Both the position numbers and the translations under genes were made by a program. This document shows, one piece after another, positions 38,348 to 46,501 of a DNA stretch of 64,000 bases. Positions within the stretch are counted from its first letter, which is position 1. Each line of letters begins with the position of its first letter. The stretch covers positions 744,001 to 808,000 of the forward strand of contig CAWCPF010000003.1 in the NCBI GenBank assembly GCA_963797485.1. Reading direction: 5' to 3'. This DNA comes from CAWAND01 sp963797485. Lineage in GTDB: Bacteria > Chloroflexota > Anaerolineae > Anaerolineales > E44-bin32. The notes below the pieces were generated by a model. That model saw nothing but the letters and a program-made list of their open reading frames with translations. It did not search any database and had not been told where the DNA came from.

Positions 38348-38581
38348 ATGGTCCAGGCGGGCCACGGCGATGATGGCAAGGCCATCTTCTTGTTTGGCCT
38401 GGAAGCGCTCGTCACCGTGGTGACCGACCCGTCGATGATCGACCTGGCGGGTCAGATCAAGCAGGATGCGCCCAACCTGCCGCTCCACGAAATGCTCAAG
38501 CAGGCGCTGCCTATCTACCAATCGGAGGGCTATGAAAACGCCACCCTGCCCGGCGAGTTTGCCTTCACCTATTGCTTCTGA
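38348..38581 (+). CDS. Hypothetical protein, possibly a fragment
   Basis: An open frame with protein-like composition (ATG 38348, MVQAGHGDDGKAIFLFGLEAL, 77 residues). The frame stays open upstream to about 38282 without a clear start, and an alternative frame downstream (SVARAGVAWLALYTIGIDDQAA, about 38610-38780) looks like a continuation. It may be one frameshifted gene of unknown family. Low certainty. Confidence 0.35.
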   Translation: MVQAGHGDDGKAIFLFGLEALVTVVTDPSMIDLAGQIKQDAPNLPLHEMLKQALPIYQSEGYENATLPGEFAFTYCF

Positions 38582-38980
38582 GCCCCGAAGCACCAGATCG
38601 GTGAGATCAGCGTGGCCCGTGCCGGTGTGGCCTGGCTGGCTCTCTACACCATCGGCATTGACGACCAGGCGGCCTCACAGTCGCTCCTCACCCCGCTGGC
38701 AGTGACCCTGCTCCAGCGCCTGCCGGACCAGTTTCAGGTGACCGGGGAAAACCAATTGGCCGGGCCGCTCTGGGTTGGCTGATCGAAGAAACGTGCGGCG
38801 GGCGGATCCAGCCGGAAAGGGCGACGGGCCGGGCGCCGCAGGCCGACGCTTGGGCCAAGCCGGCGTGTGCGGTTCGGGGCGGAGGTGAGGCGGACAAGCC
38901 GGCCTGCGGGCGATACCCATTTGGTCCTCGGGGGTTAACTACACAGACGCAGCGTGGTGTGGCCACCGGAGGGCCGTCCC
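38582..38980. other. Region with no clear gene
   Basis: Apart from the possible continuation of the preceding frame to about 38780, I see no supported gene or known element in these 400 bases. Confidence 0.4.
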
Positions 38981-39329
38981 GTGCCCAATAAGAAAGCTAA
39001 GGACAACGCCACCGAGAGGGCGGATCCCTTGGCTGCTCAAGCCCGATCGGCTGATCTTCATCTCCATCGCCAACCCGTGGACCGTCCACAACCGCACCCT
39101 CCGCCTGGTCCAGCACGGGGAAGCCAACCGGGTGGTGTTGTCGCTGGCGCATCTGCTGTTGTGCCCCAGCGGGACAGTCGTGTGGTGGTATGTCGCCGTC
39201 AACCGTCACTTGCTGGCCGAGGACGCCGAGCCGCGCCTGCTGAACGACATCGCCATGGTGTGGGCGCTGTTGGCGCTCGGCTTCTTGGTCAGCCTCGCCG
39301 CCGGCTTGTGGTCGGTGTACGCCGATTAG
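38981..39329 (+). CDS. Small membrane protein (frameshifted)
   Basis: GTG 38981 follows GGAGGG by 9 bases and begins PNKKAKDNATE; after one extra base near 39018 the other frame reads RIPWLLKPDRLIFISIANPW and VVLSLAHLLLCPSGTVVWWYVAV and ends at 39329. Two membrane helices are likely (about residues 55-72 and 90-110). The second part alone has no ribosome site, which supports one gene of about 115 residues. Function unknown. Confidence 0.45.
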
Positions 39330-39488
39330 GCCGCGTGGGTGGCCCGGTCACCGGTGGTGTCGATGTGGTGGCAGTGGGGCCGGCGCGAGCACGGGGCCCG
39401 AGGCAGACTGGCCGCCTATCCGCCAAAGTCCGGGATTTGTGGGATACTTGCAGCCTGCCGGCCCACCTCCCGTCGAGGACATGTAAAC

Positions 39489-40400
39489 ATGCTGAGTAGC
39501 TGGAGCCTGACCGACAGCCTTTATGGCGCATGGCGCCTGACACGCTTCCAAGAATTCGCCTCATTTGTGATCATCACCACCTTGTTGGGCGCCGCCGCCG
39601 GGCAGGGGACGCTCGGCTGGCCATTGCTCATCGTCCTGGTCGCCAATTGGCTGGCGGTCGGGTTCGCCTTCATGGTCAACGATGTCGAGGACGCTCCCGA
39701 CGACGCTCTCGACCCCTACAAGGCACGCCGCAATCCGGTCTCGGCCGGGGCGCTGTCTCGCCGGACCGGGCACCTGCTTTCGGCTGCGGTCGGTCTGGCG
39801 GCCCTTGGGCTGTACGCCGCCCTCGGTGTGGGACCCTTCCTGGCGGGCCTGGCCTGCATCACTCTGGGGTGGCTGTACTCCTTCCGCCAGGTCCGTCTCA
39901 AGGCCACTCCGGTTGCCGATCTGATCTCGCACGCGCTGATGCTGGCCGGACTGCAGTTCGTGGCCGCCTACCTGACCTTTGGCGGCGGGCTTGCCTTATC
40001 GGCCATGTTTCCGCTCGGCTTCGTGCTGGCCATCAGCTTGTATGGCCAGCTCTTCAACCAGATCCGCGACTTTGACAACGACGTCGCCGCCGGCATCACC
40101 CACACCACGGCGCTGCTCGGTCCGCGCCTGGCCAATTACCTGATGCTGGCCTGGTTCACCATCGGCGTGGCCTCGGCCGTGGGCAGCATTGTCATCACCC
40201 ATTTGATCCCCAGTTGGGTGGTCGTGCTGGCGCTGGCCTTGGCGGCGCTGCTCTCCTGGCGCCACCTGCCCGGCGCCACCCAGGCGCAGTCATCAGTCGA
40301 GCTTCAGGCGCCGTTCCAGAAACCGCTCGAGATCGGGGCGGCATTGGCGCTGGCGGCCTGGTTCGCCATGCCTTGGATCGTGGCCAGCGTGCTCCACTGA
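39489..40400 (+). CDS. UbiA-family prenyltransferase
   Basis: A 303-residue polytopic membrane enzyme with eight or so helices. The two metal-binding Asp motifs are present: NDVEDAPDDALDPYKARRNP near the second helix and NQIRDFDNDVAAGITHTTALLG. UbiA enzymes attach isoprenoid chains to aromatic rings or lipids (quinones, hemes, chlorophyll-type). No quinone or heme genes are next to it, so the substrate is open. The ATG at 39489 is preferred to the longer frame from 39339 because homology starts there. Confidence 0.85.
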   Translation: MLSSWSLTDSLYGAWRLTRFQEFASFVIITTLLGAAAGQGTLGWPLLIVLVANWLAVGFAFMVNDVEDAPDDALDPYKARRNPVSAGALSRRTGHLLSAAVGLAALGLYAALGVGPFLAGLACITLGWLYSFRQVRLKATPVADLISHALMLAGLQFVAAYLTFGGGLALSAMFPLGFVLAISLYGQLFNQIRDFDNDVAAGITHTTALLGPRLANYLMLAWFTIGVASAVGSIVITHLIPSWVVVLALALAALLSWRHLPGATQAQSSVELQAPFQKPLEIGAALALAAWFAMPWIVASVLH

Positions 40401-40455
40401 GGCCGCGCCCCGAACAAAGCTCACCCTGCGCCCATCCAAGCCTGCTCGATGCGGA

Positions 40456-40473
40456 TTGTGAAATGTCTCACAA
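40456..40473. promoter_or_regulatory. 18-bp palindrome, Rex/CRP-like (TTGTGAA-N4-CTCACAA)
   Basis: Flanked by A and T, giving ATTGTGAAATGTCTCACAAT. It lies between the prenyltransferase stop and the ACT-domain gene, 178 bases before GTG 40651. Confidence 0.55.
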
Positions 40474-40650
40474 TCCAAGTTCAGCCTTGGTCGCGCCCGG
40501 GTGCGGCGGTTGGGGGCTCGACGGCCCGCGCCGGCTGCCTGGGGCTGGGCGAACCGGCGGCCGTGTTCGAGTTCGCCGGACTGGGGACGCTGGTGGTGGT
40601 GCCTTGAGCCCTTGGAGGCGCATGCAAGCGATCGGGAAAGCGCCCCGGCT

Positions 40651-41025
40651 GTGGAACTGAGCCTGCTCCCCGGGCGGCTGGCCATCTGCCGGCTTTCGCC
40701 GGAGGCGCCGCTCCCGGCGTGGGCGGAGACCGGGGCCCTGGTCAGCGCCACCCGGACAGCGCACGAGCTGTCAATCGTCTGTCCGCAGGACCACGTGCCC
40801 AAGGGCATCGAGTGCCAGCGCGACTGGGCCGCCTTCGAGGTCCAGGGCCCGCTGGACTTCGACCTGGTGGGGGTGCTGGCGTCCCTATCGGCAGCCCTGG
40901 CCGATGCCGGGGTTTCGCTGTTCGCCCTGTCGACTTACGATACGGACTACCTGCTGGTGCGCGGCGGCCAGGTCGCCGCCGCCCGGCAGGCCCTGACCGC
41001 CGCCGGGCACGCTATCGCCGGCTAG
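40651..41025 (+). CDS. ACT domain-containing protein
   Basis: A 124-residue protein with tandem ACT-like folds: ELSLLPGRLAICRLSPEAP, ELSIVCPQDHVP and GPLDFDLVGVLASLSAALADAGVSLFALSTYDTDYLLV. ACT domains bind amino acids; this group resembles bacterial CASTOR-like amino acid sensors. The start is taken as GTG 40651 from homology, without a strong ribosome site. The upstream extension to 40501 is not protein-like. Confidence 0.8.
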   Translation: MELSLLPGRLAICRLSPEAPLPAWAETGALVSATRTAHELSIVCPQDHVPKGIECQRDWAAFEVQGPLDFDLVGVLASLSAALADAGVSLFALSTYDTDYLLVRGGQVAAARQALTAAGHAIAG

Positions 41026-41055
41026 CTGGCCGACCTTCCTAAGGAGGCACCTGCC

Positions 41056-41883
41056 ATGCCCCGCTGGGTTCGCACCGTTTTGATCGCCGTCAGTGGCGCG
41101 CAATGGCTGCTTGCCGGCGCCCTGCTGTTGGGGATGCCGTCTATCGTCGGCCTGTGGCCCTTCGAGGGCACCACGCGCCTGAGCCTGACCCTGGTGGCGT
41201 CTTTCCTGGCGGCGGCGGCTGCCTCGACCCTGTGGACGGCGGTCACACGCACCACTGGCGCGCTGGTGGGCATCGGGCTCAACTACCTCACTATTCTGGG
41301 CCCGCTGGCGGTGTTTTCCTTCCAGCTAGGCGCCGCCGGTGCGCCGGGGCTGACGGTTTTCGGAGTTGAATGCGTAGCGAGCGTGATCCTCGGCTTGGCC
41401 TTCATCGTCTTGGGCCGTCGCTCACCCATTCCGGTAGACCCACTCATGCCGGGTTTGGTGCGCTGGTCGTTTGTCGTCTTCGTTGTGGCGCTGCTTGTGG
41501 CCGGAGGCGAGCTGCTGCTTCGTGTGCCCAATGTGCTGCCGTGGGCGATCACCCCCGACCTATCGGTGGTCTTCGGTTGGGCGCTGGCGGGCGCCGCCGC
41601 CTACTTCGCCTACGGCCTGGTGCGGCCAAGCTGGCGCAACGCCGGCGGACAGCTGGCCGGTTTCCTGGTGTATGACCTGGTCCTTATCCTGCCTTTCATC
41701 CAACATTTCGGCCATGTTATCTCCGAGCAGCGAGCCAGCCTGGTGATCTACACCACGGTTGTGGTTTACAGCGGTCTTCTTGCCATCTACTATTTGTTGA
41801 TCCATCCGACGACGCGCCTGGGCTCCCGGATCAAGACGTCGGCGCCGGACGGACCGTGGAGCCAGCCACGCGTTGGTGAGTGA
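41056..41883 (+). CDS. Multi-pass membrane protein, 275 aa
   Basis: A perfect TAAGGAGG precedes ATG 41056. About seven hydrophobic segments alternate with short polar loops; no catalytic motif or transporter signature is seen. The gene follows the ACT-domain gene by 30 bases and is followed by another membrane protein gene, so the three may form one unit. Function unknown. Confidence 0.65.
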   Translation: MPRWVRTVLIAVSGAQWLLAGALLLGMPSIVGLWPFEGTTRLSLTLVASFLAAAAASTLWTAVTRTTGALVGIGLNYLTILGPLAVFSFQLGAAGAPGLTVFGVECVASVILGLAFIVLGRRSPIPVDPLMPGLVRWSFVVFVVALLVAGGELLLRVPNVLPWAITPDLSVVFGWALAGAAAYFAYGLVRPSWRNAGGQLAGFLVYDLVLILPFIQHFGHVISEQRASLVIYTTVVVYSGLLAIYYLLIHPTTRLGSRIKTSAPDGPWSQPRVGE

Positions 41884-41905
41884 CGTCCTCGTTTGGAGGT
41901 TGTTC

Positions 41906-42472
41906 ATGGAACTGATGGAGATCTTCGATTTCACCGCTTCCGATCTGGAGGCCAACCGCCGCGGGGCGTTGAGCGACCGCCAGCGCCAGCAGCTGCGGGG
42001 CATCCTGGTTGGCACTCGCCGGGGCGCCAGCCCGTGGCTGACGGTGGCTATCGTGACGGTCTTCTTTCTTGTCGCCGGCTGGATGATCTTTGGCCGAGGC
42101 GAATCATCGTCGCAAAACCTACTCATCTTCGGCGCCATCGCGTTGGTCGACCTGATCGTGCTCCCGGTGGTGTTGATGTCGAACTTGCGCCGCCAGCGCC
42201 TGACCGCCGACCGCATGGAGCAGGGCCTCCAAGCGGGTGTGGTGGTGCCGCTGCACGGCGAAGTGCATGCCGGCGAGGCGCCTTCGGCCTACTCTCCGAC
42301 CGACACACGCCAAATGGGCGGCTACGCGATCAGCATGGCCGGCCAGCGGCTGTTGTTCCGCACCCGTCACCTGGAAGCATTGGCCGGGGTGTTCGCCCCA
42401 GGCCAGACCTATACCGCCTATTGCTTTGACACCGGCAGCGGGAAATATCTGCTGTCGATGGAATCCGGGTGA
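41906..42472 (+). CDS. Two-helix membrane protein with C-terminal soluble domain
   Basis: A 188-residue protein. ATG 41906 follows GGAGG; the frame is open to a GTG at 41873 that overlaps the previous gene. Residues about 8-40 are amphipathic (DFTASDLEANRRGALSDRQRQ), two membrane helices lie near 50-68 and 78-97, and the last 85 residues form a beta-rich domain (GYAISMAGQRLLFR, YTAYCFDTGSGKYLLSME). Similar proteins are common but uncharacterised in Chloroflexota. Confidence 0.6.
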   Translation: MELMEIFDFTASDLEANRRGALSDRQRQQLRGILVGTRRGASPWLTVAIVTVFFLVAGWMIFGRGESSSQNLLIFGAIALVDLIVLPVVLMSNLRRQRLTADRMEQGLQAGVVVPLHGEVHAGEAPSAYSPTDTRQMGGYAISMAGQRLLFRTRHLEALAGVFAPGQTYTAYCFDTGSGKYLLSMESG

Positions 42473-42635
42473 CGGCTTGCCGGGAACCAGCCTTAATCCC
42501 AGGTGCGTGCGCCCCGGGTCCAAGGACCGGGTCGATCGATTGGGCAGGGGTGGCTGGTTTCCTGGACACGTAGGGACACGATCGTTCGTACCCCTGCAGC
42601 TTTATGGCGTGGCTTCCGCCGGAACATGCTGGGTG

Positions 42636-43382
42636 CTAGGGCAGCAGCAGGCGCACGTCGTGGACGATGTCGGCCGGGGTGGCGGATTGGCGCAACAGGA
42701 CCCTTAGCCGGCCCTGCGGATCGATGATCCAGATGGGCGTCGAATGGGTGAGGTGATACCCGCCGCCGAAATCGCCGATTACCCCTTGCGCCAAGGCAAT
42801 GTCGGACGGATCGAGGCCGGTATCAAGACCCAGGGCCTGCAGAGTGGCGGGCGCCACCGGTTGGGGCTGCTCGGGCGGCAGATCGGCCGTGGTGTCGACC
42901 TGGGCCGCCACCGCGTACGCCCGCCACAGCGGCTCGAGGTCGGACGGCTGCCCAATGACGAAGTGCCAGCGGTCGAACAGGCCAAACCTGCGGCTGTACT
43001 CGGCCACCGTGCTGAGGTCGTCGCGACCCGGGTCGGTGGACATGGCTACCAGCACGACGTTGGCGGCGTCATCCCCCAGCAGGTCGTCGGCCTTCTTCAG
43101 CTTGACGGCGATGAATGGGCACACGTCGGTGCAGTGGGTGTACAGAAAAGTCAGCACCACCACCTGGCCGCGGGCTTGCGACAGGCTGAACGTCCGGCCG
43201 GACTGGTCCGTCAGCGAGAACTCGGCCGCCTCGCCGGGTGGGTCAAGCGCCGTCCCGATGAACTCCGCCGGCCGCGCCCCATCCAGCCACGCCCACAGGA
43301 CAGCGATGCCGGCGGCCAGCAGCACAAGGCTGGCGGCCAGTGCGGGGACCAGGCGGCGGTCAGACGGTTTAGACGTGGTCAC
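42636..43382 (-). CDS. SCO1/SenC-family protein (copper delivery to cytochrome oxidase)
   Basis: A 248-residue membrane-anchored thioredoxin-fold protein: an N-terminal helix at about 12-35, the CxxxC copper site in FLYTHCTDVCP and the distant His in THSTPIW. SCO proteins deliver copper to the CuA centre of cytochrome c oxidase or act as thiol reductases. The GTG at 43382 has GGAGG upstream and is preferred to the in-frame GTG at 43415, which touches the palindromic operator. No oxidase subunits are in the window. Confidence 0.88.
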   Translation of the reverse strand: MTTSKPSDRRLVPALAASLVLLAAGIAVLWAWLDGARPAEFIGTALDPPGEAAEFSLTDQSGRTFSLSQARGQVVVLTFLYTHCTDVCPFIAVKLKKADDLLGDDAANVVLVAMSTDPGRDDLSTVAEYSRRFGLFDRWHFVIGQPSDLEPLWRAYAVAAQVDTTADLPPEQPQPVAPATLQALGLDTGLDPSDIALAQGVIGDFGGGYHLTHSTPIWIIDPQGRLRVLLRQSATPADIVHDVRLLLP

Positions 43383-43415
43383 CGGGCCAGCCTCCGGGGC
43401 GTGACAGGCGTGCAC

Positions 43416-43433
43416 TTGTGATGGAATTCACAA
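43416..43433. promoter_or_regulatory. 18-bp palindrome, Rex/CRP-like (TTGTGAT-N4-TTCACAA)
   Basis: Directly upstream of the SCO1 gene on the minus strand, 34 bases before its start. The full form CTTGTGATGGAATTCACAAG has one arm mismatch. A respiratory-gene neighbour fits a redox regulator. Confidence 0.6.
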
Positions 43434-43481
43434 GCTGGTCCGAAGATGGTACCACGCCCGCGGCCGAGGTGGGGGCATCCA

Positions 43482-43571
43482 ATCTAGTACCCAGTCAACG
43501 TGGTTGCGTCGGCTTGCTTTGGCAGTCGACTGCCCTGGCGAGCCCGTACTGTTCATCCAGACTGGGCACTA
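43482..43571. repeat. ~90-bp repeated element, copy 1
   Basis: Begins ATCTAGTACCCAGTCAAC, contains GGTTGCGTCGG and GGCGAGCCC, and ends ACTGGGCACTA, which is the near-reverse of its start (10 of 11 bases). It abuts the stop codon of the MoeZ gene. A second copy at 53104 is about 75 per cent identical. Confidence 0.7.
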
Positions 43572-44747
43572 ATAGATGGGCTGCGTGGGGTCGACTTGCT
43601 CGACCCAGGCGTTGATCCCACCGCGGAGGTTCTTGAGCTTGCGGAAGCCGGCGCCGGCCAGCAGTTCGAGGGCCCGGGCAGAGCGTCCGCCGGTCTTGCA
43701 GAACAGCACGATGTCCTCGGCGCTGTCGAGCCGGTGCATCTCGGCCGCCAGAGTGCCCAGCGGGATCAGTTCGGCACCGTCGATTTTCGAGATACGCAGC
43801 TCGTGGGGCTCGCGCACGTCGATCAGCCGGATATGGGCCCCCGACTGGAGTTGGTCGGCCAGTTCGCGCGGGCCGATCTCCCAGCCGGCTTCGAGGCGGC
43901 CGTCCTCATGGTCGTTGCTGGGAACCCCGCAGAACGCCTCGTAGTCGATCAACCCGGTCACTTCGGGGTGGTCGGAGCACACCTTGCAGTCTGGGTCTTT
44001 CTTGAGCCGGACCCGGTCGAAGGACATCGCCAGCGCGTCGTAGAGCAGCAGCTCGCCGATGAGCGGGTCGCCGATACCCAGAATCAGCTTGAGCGCCTCG
44101 GTCGCCTGCAGCGTCCCGACGGTGCCCGGGAGCACCCCAAAAACGCCGCCCTCGGCGCATGATGGGACCAGGCCCGGCGGGGGCGGTTCAGGGAACAGGC
44201 AGCGGTAGCACGGCCCGTGCTTGGCCCAGAAGACGCTCACCTGGCCCTCAAAGCGGAAGATCGAGCCATAGACGTTGGGCTTGCCGGTCATCACGCACAC
44301 GTCATTAACCAGGTAGCGGGTGGGGAAGTTGTCGGTGCCATCGATGATGACGTCGTACGGCTCGGCGATGCGGAAGGCGCCGGCCGAGGTGAAGGCCTCG
44401 TCGTAAACGTCGACCTGGATCTCGGGGTTGATGTCCAGCAGCCGTCGGCGCGCCGATTCGACCTTGCGCTCGCCCAAGGTCGATGTGCCGTGAACCACCT
44501 GGCGCTGCAGGTTGGTGAAGTCGACCACGTCATAGTCCACCAGCCCGATACGGCCCACGCCGGCCGCCGCCAGGTACATGCCCACCGGCGAGCCCAGGCC
44601 GCCCGTGCCGATGACCAGCACCGAGGCCGCCTTGAGCTTCTCCTGGCCCTCCAGACCCACCTCCGGCATCAGCAGATGTCGCGAGTAGCGCAGGATTTCC
44701 TGGTTCGAGAGCGGCTTCCCAGGGGAATTCAGCTTAGCCTCCGACAT
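43569..44747 (-). CDS. moeZ: MoeZ/MoeB-type adenylyltransferase-sulfurtransferase (ThiF plus rhodanese)
   Basis: A 392-residue protein. The ThiF/E1-like domain (about 15-260) has the ATP site GTGGLGSPVGMYLAAAGVGR, RQVVHGT and the Cys pairs CYRCLF and CKVC for zinc. The rhodanese domain (about 285-390) has the active-site CKTGGRS. The protein adenylates the C-terminal glycine of a small carrier and turns it into a thiocarboxylate. In Mycobacterium tuberculosis MoeZ activates CysO for cysteine synthesis; here cysO, mec and cysM lie just upstream, so the same partner is likely. Molybdopterin synthesis is an alternative use. Confidence 0.9.
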   Translation of the reverse strand: MSEAKLNSPGKPLSNQEILRYSRHLLMPEVGLEGQEKLKAASVLVIGTGGLGSPVGMYLAAAGVGRIGLVDYDVVDFTNLQRQVVHGTSTLGERKVESARRRLLDINPEIQVDVYDEAFTSAGAFRIAEPYDVIIDGTDNFPTRYLVNDVCVMTGKPNVYGSIFRFEGQVSVFWAKHGPCYRCLFPEPPPPGLVPSCAEGGVFGVLPGTVGTLQATEALKLILGIGDPLIGELLLYDALAMSFDRVRLKKDPDCKVCSDHPEVTGLIDYEAFCGVPSNDHEDGRLEAGWEIGPRELADQLQSGAHIRLIDVREPHELRISKIDGAELIPLGTLAAEMHRLDSAEDIVLFCKTGGRSARALELLAGAGFRKLKNLRGGINAWVEQVDPTQPIY

Positions 44748-44831
44748 ACCCAGCCTCCTCGGGCCGTCGTGCTGGTCGGGCCCGATGGTTAACAGCCTAA
44801 GTCTACCCGGCCGAACGCGCCGGCTTGGAGA

Positions 44832-45287
44832 TCACTTTCCGGCCCGACCCCCGGCCTGAAGGACTGCATCGGGCCCGGTGACGGGGGTTTCACTAACTTC
44901 GCGCAGTTGGCGCTCAAGCTTGTCCGCTTGGGCCACCCCGTGGTTGACCCGCCGCGGCCGCCCGGCGGCGTCGACCACGAAGGTCGTCGGGAGCGACAGC
45001 ACCCCCCAGCGGTCGGCCTGGTCCGGAGACCGGCTAGCGTCGATTTCGATGACCTGTAAACGCGGCCCGAACCTCGTCCCCAGCGATTCGAGCGCTGGAC
45101 TTTGCTCCGTCTTGCACGGCCAGCAAGCCGGCGAAGAGAAGTACACGATCGCCGGGCGGCCAAACTGGTAGCCCGGCAAATCGAGCGTCACGCGCCGCCT
45201 GCGGCGAAGCCGGAGGATATTGGCCAGGTGGTAGATCGACAGCCCGGCCGCCACAATCGTCAGCGCCTCGAGCAGCCGGTCGATCAC
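44832..45287 (-). CDS. Membrane-anchored thioredoxin-like protein
   Basis: A 151-residue protein: one N-terminal membrane helix (about 6-25) and a thioredoxin domain with active site SSPACWPCK and the cis-Pro in LPTTFVV. The start GTG overlaps the DUF4395 stop (GTGA). Such a protein could supply electrons to, or take them from, sulfur-transfer reactions of the neighbouring CysO pathway; this is inferred from context. Confidence 0.8.
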   Translation of the reverse strand: MIDRLLEALTIVAAGLSIYHLANILRLRRRRRVTLDLPGYQFGRPAIVYFSSPACWPCKTEQSPALESLGTRFGPRLQVIEIDASRSPDQADRWGVLSLPTTFVVDAAGRPRRVNHGVAQADKLERQLREVSETPVTGPDAVLQAGGRAGK

Positions 45288-45781
45288 GCCTGATGTCCGG
45301 GGTGGGCCTTGGGGCGGCGGCCAGGGAAGGTCCCGGGCGGCGGCGGCTGGTTGAAGCCGGGCAGACCGGCGCGGGACATCCAGTAGTACACGGCGCAGCC
45401 GACACAGAATCCGGCGAATAAATTGAGCGCCGCCAGGGCGATGACGAACCAGGCCAGGGTCCAACCCAAGCTGGACCAGCCTGAGAGCAGTGTGGCGGCC
45501 GCGGCTGCCAGGAACAGCCCGCCCAACAACTGAGCGAATTGGTGGGGTTCGGGGTGGTCTGGGATCTCGTCGGTCATGACCCACCCGGCCCGCCTGAGCA
45601 GCCGGTAGACGGGCACAAACCCGGGCCGGCGCAGGGCCGTGCCGGCCAGCATCACGGCGCAGACCAGGGTGACCAGCCAGACCGAGTTCAGCACGAAGGC
45701 GGCCAGCAGGCCGATGATGATGGTTGCCTGATTGGTGCGCAGCGCGGCGTGGTCCACGTTTGGCAAGCCGGCGGGGTTCAT
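45284..45781 (-). CDS. DUF4395-family membrane protein
   Basis: A 165-residue protein of DUF4395: NVDHAALRTNQATIIIGLLAAF at the start, four hydrophobic segments, and the AGFCVGCAVYYW motif with two conserved Cys at the end. The family is often found next to sulfurtransferases and thioredoxins and may move sulfur species across the membrane; this is unproven. Its ATG overlaps the cysO stop (ATGA) and its stop overlaps the thioredoxin start. Confidence 0.85.
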   Translation of the reverse strand: MNPAGLPNVDHAALRTNQATIIIGLLAAFVLNSVWLVTLVCAVMLAGTALRRPGFVPVYRLLRRAGWVMTDEIPDHPEPHQFAQLLGGLFLAAAAATLLSGWSSLGWTLAWFVIALAALNLFAGFCVGCAVYYWMSRAGLPGFNQPPPPGTFPGRRPKAHPGHQA

Positions 45782-46056
45782 GGCCGGCCCCCCGCCACGC
45801 TGGGGACGATGGTCATTCGATCGTCGGCCTGCAGCGGCGTGGCTTCGCCCTGCAGGCGGCGCACGTCCTCGTCATTGACGAAGATGTTAACGTACGCCCG
45901 CAAGCCGCCCTGCTCGTTGAACAGATGGGTCTTCAGCTCCGGGTAAAGCGCGGCCAGCCCCCGCAGGGCCTGGCCCACCGTTTGCCCTTCGACCTCAATG
46001 TCCCGCAGGCCCTGGGTGAAGGGCCGCAAGGGGGTCGGCACACGCACAGCGGTCAT
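45778..46056 (-). CDS. cysO: MoaD/ThiS-like sulfur carrier protein, CysO type
   Basis: A 92-residue ubiquitin-fold carrier: VRVPTPLRPFTQG, VGQALRGLAALYPELKTHLF, AYVNIFVNDEDVRRLQG and DRMTIVPSVAGG. In CysO the end is Gly-Gly, which becomes a thiocarboxylate. Here the chain continues as GGRP after the Gly-Gly, so removal of two residues by the adjacent JAMM peptidase would expose it; this is inferred. The start follows GGAG and the mec gene by one base. Confidence 0.85.
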   Translation of the reverse strand: MTAVRVPTPLRPFTQGLRDIEVEGQTVGQALRGLAALYPELKTHLFNEQGGLRAYVNIFVNDEDVRRLQGEATPLQADDRMTIVPSVAGGRP

Positions 46057-46057
46057 G

Positions 46058-46501
46058 TCACGTCTCCACCTGGGGTTGGATGACAACCGGCACTTCGTCA
46101 AACCTCTGGCGATTGTCGCTCAGCTGCCAGGCTCGGCTTTCGCCCGCCCGGCCTTCCCTGACGGTTGTAATCAGATAGATGAACCAGGGCAGGGCCCACT
46201 GCAGGTCGAATTCGGATGGGCTGTTGGGGTGGTCGGGGTGGGAATGAAAGACGCCGACGACGACCAGGCCGAGCTCGTCGGCCAGGTCCTCCGCTTCCAT
46301 CATCGCCTGCCCGGGGATTTGGTAGCGATGATAGCGTTCGTCGGACTCGAATTCGTTTTGGATCGGCAGCAGCTGGGTCACGTCACGCGTGAGTTCGTCG
46401 CCGCGCCCGAGGAGCAGGCCGGAGGCTTCTTCGGGGTAGCGCTCCTCGCCATGCGCGCCGATATCGTCCAGCAGCGGCTGAGCAAGCGTCAGCCGGATCA
46501 C
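46058..46501 (-). CDS. mec: JAMM/Mov34 metallopeptidase, Mec type
   Basis: A 147-residue zinc peptidase with the full JAMM motif: a Glu in RYPEEASGLLLG and HSHPDHPNSPSEFD. In mycobacteria Mec removes the newly made cysteine from the CysO-cysteine adduct. The GTG at 46501 overlaps the cysM stop (GTGA) and has GGAG at six bases, so it is preferred to the TTG at 46513. The genes run cysM-mec-cysO-DUF4395-thioredoxin with overlaps, then moeZ. Confidence 0.88.
   Translation of the reverse strand: MIRLTLAQPLLDDIGAHGEERYPEEASGLLLGRGDELTRDVTQLLPIQNEFESDERYHRYQIPGQAMMEAEDLADELGLVVVGVFHSHPDHPNSPSEFDLQWALPWFIYLITTVREGRAGESRAWQLSDNRQRFDEVPVVIQPQVET

Noticed and set aside
40501..40650. N-terminal extension of the ACT protein
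   Set aside because: Composition is not protein-like and homology to relatives begins at about 40651.
44876..44900. GGTGACGGGGGTTTCAC as a further operator palindrome
   Set aside because: Inside the thioredoxin gene, spacing and arms differ from the 18-bp motif.
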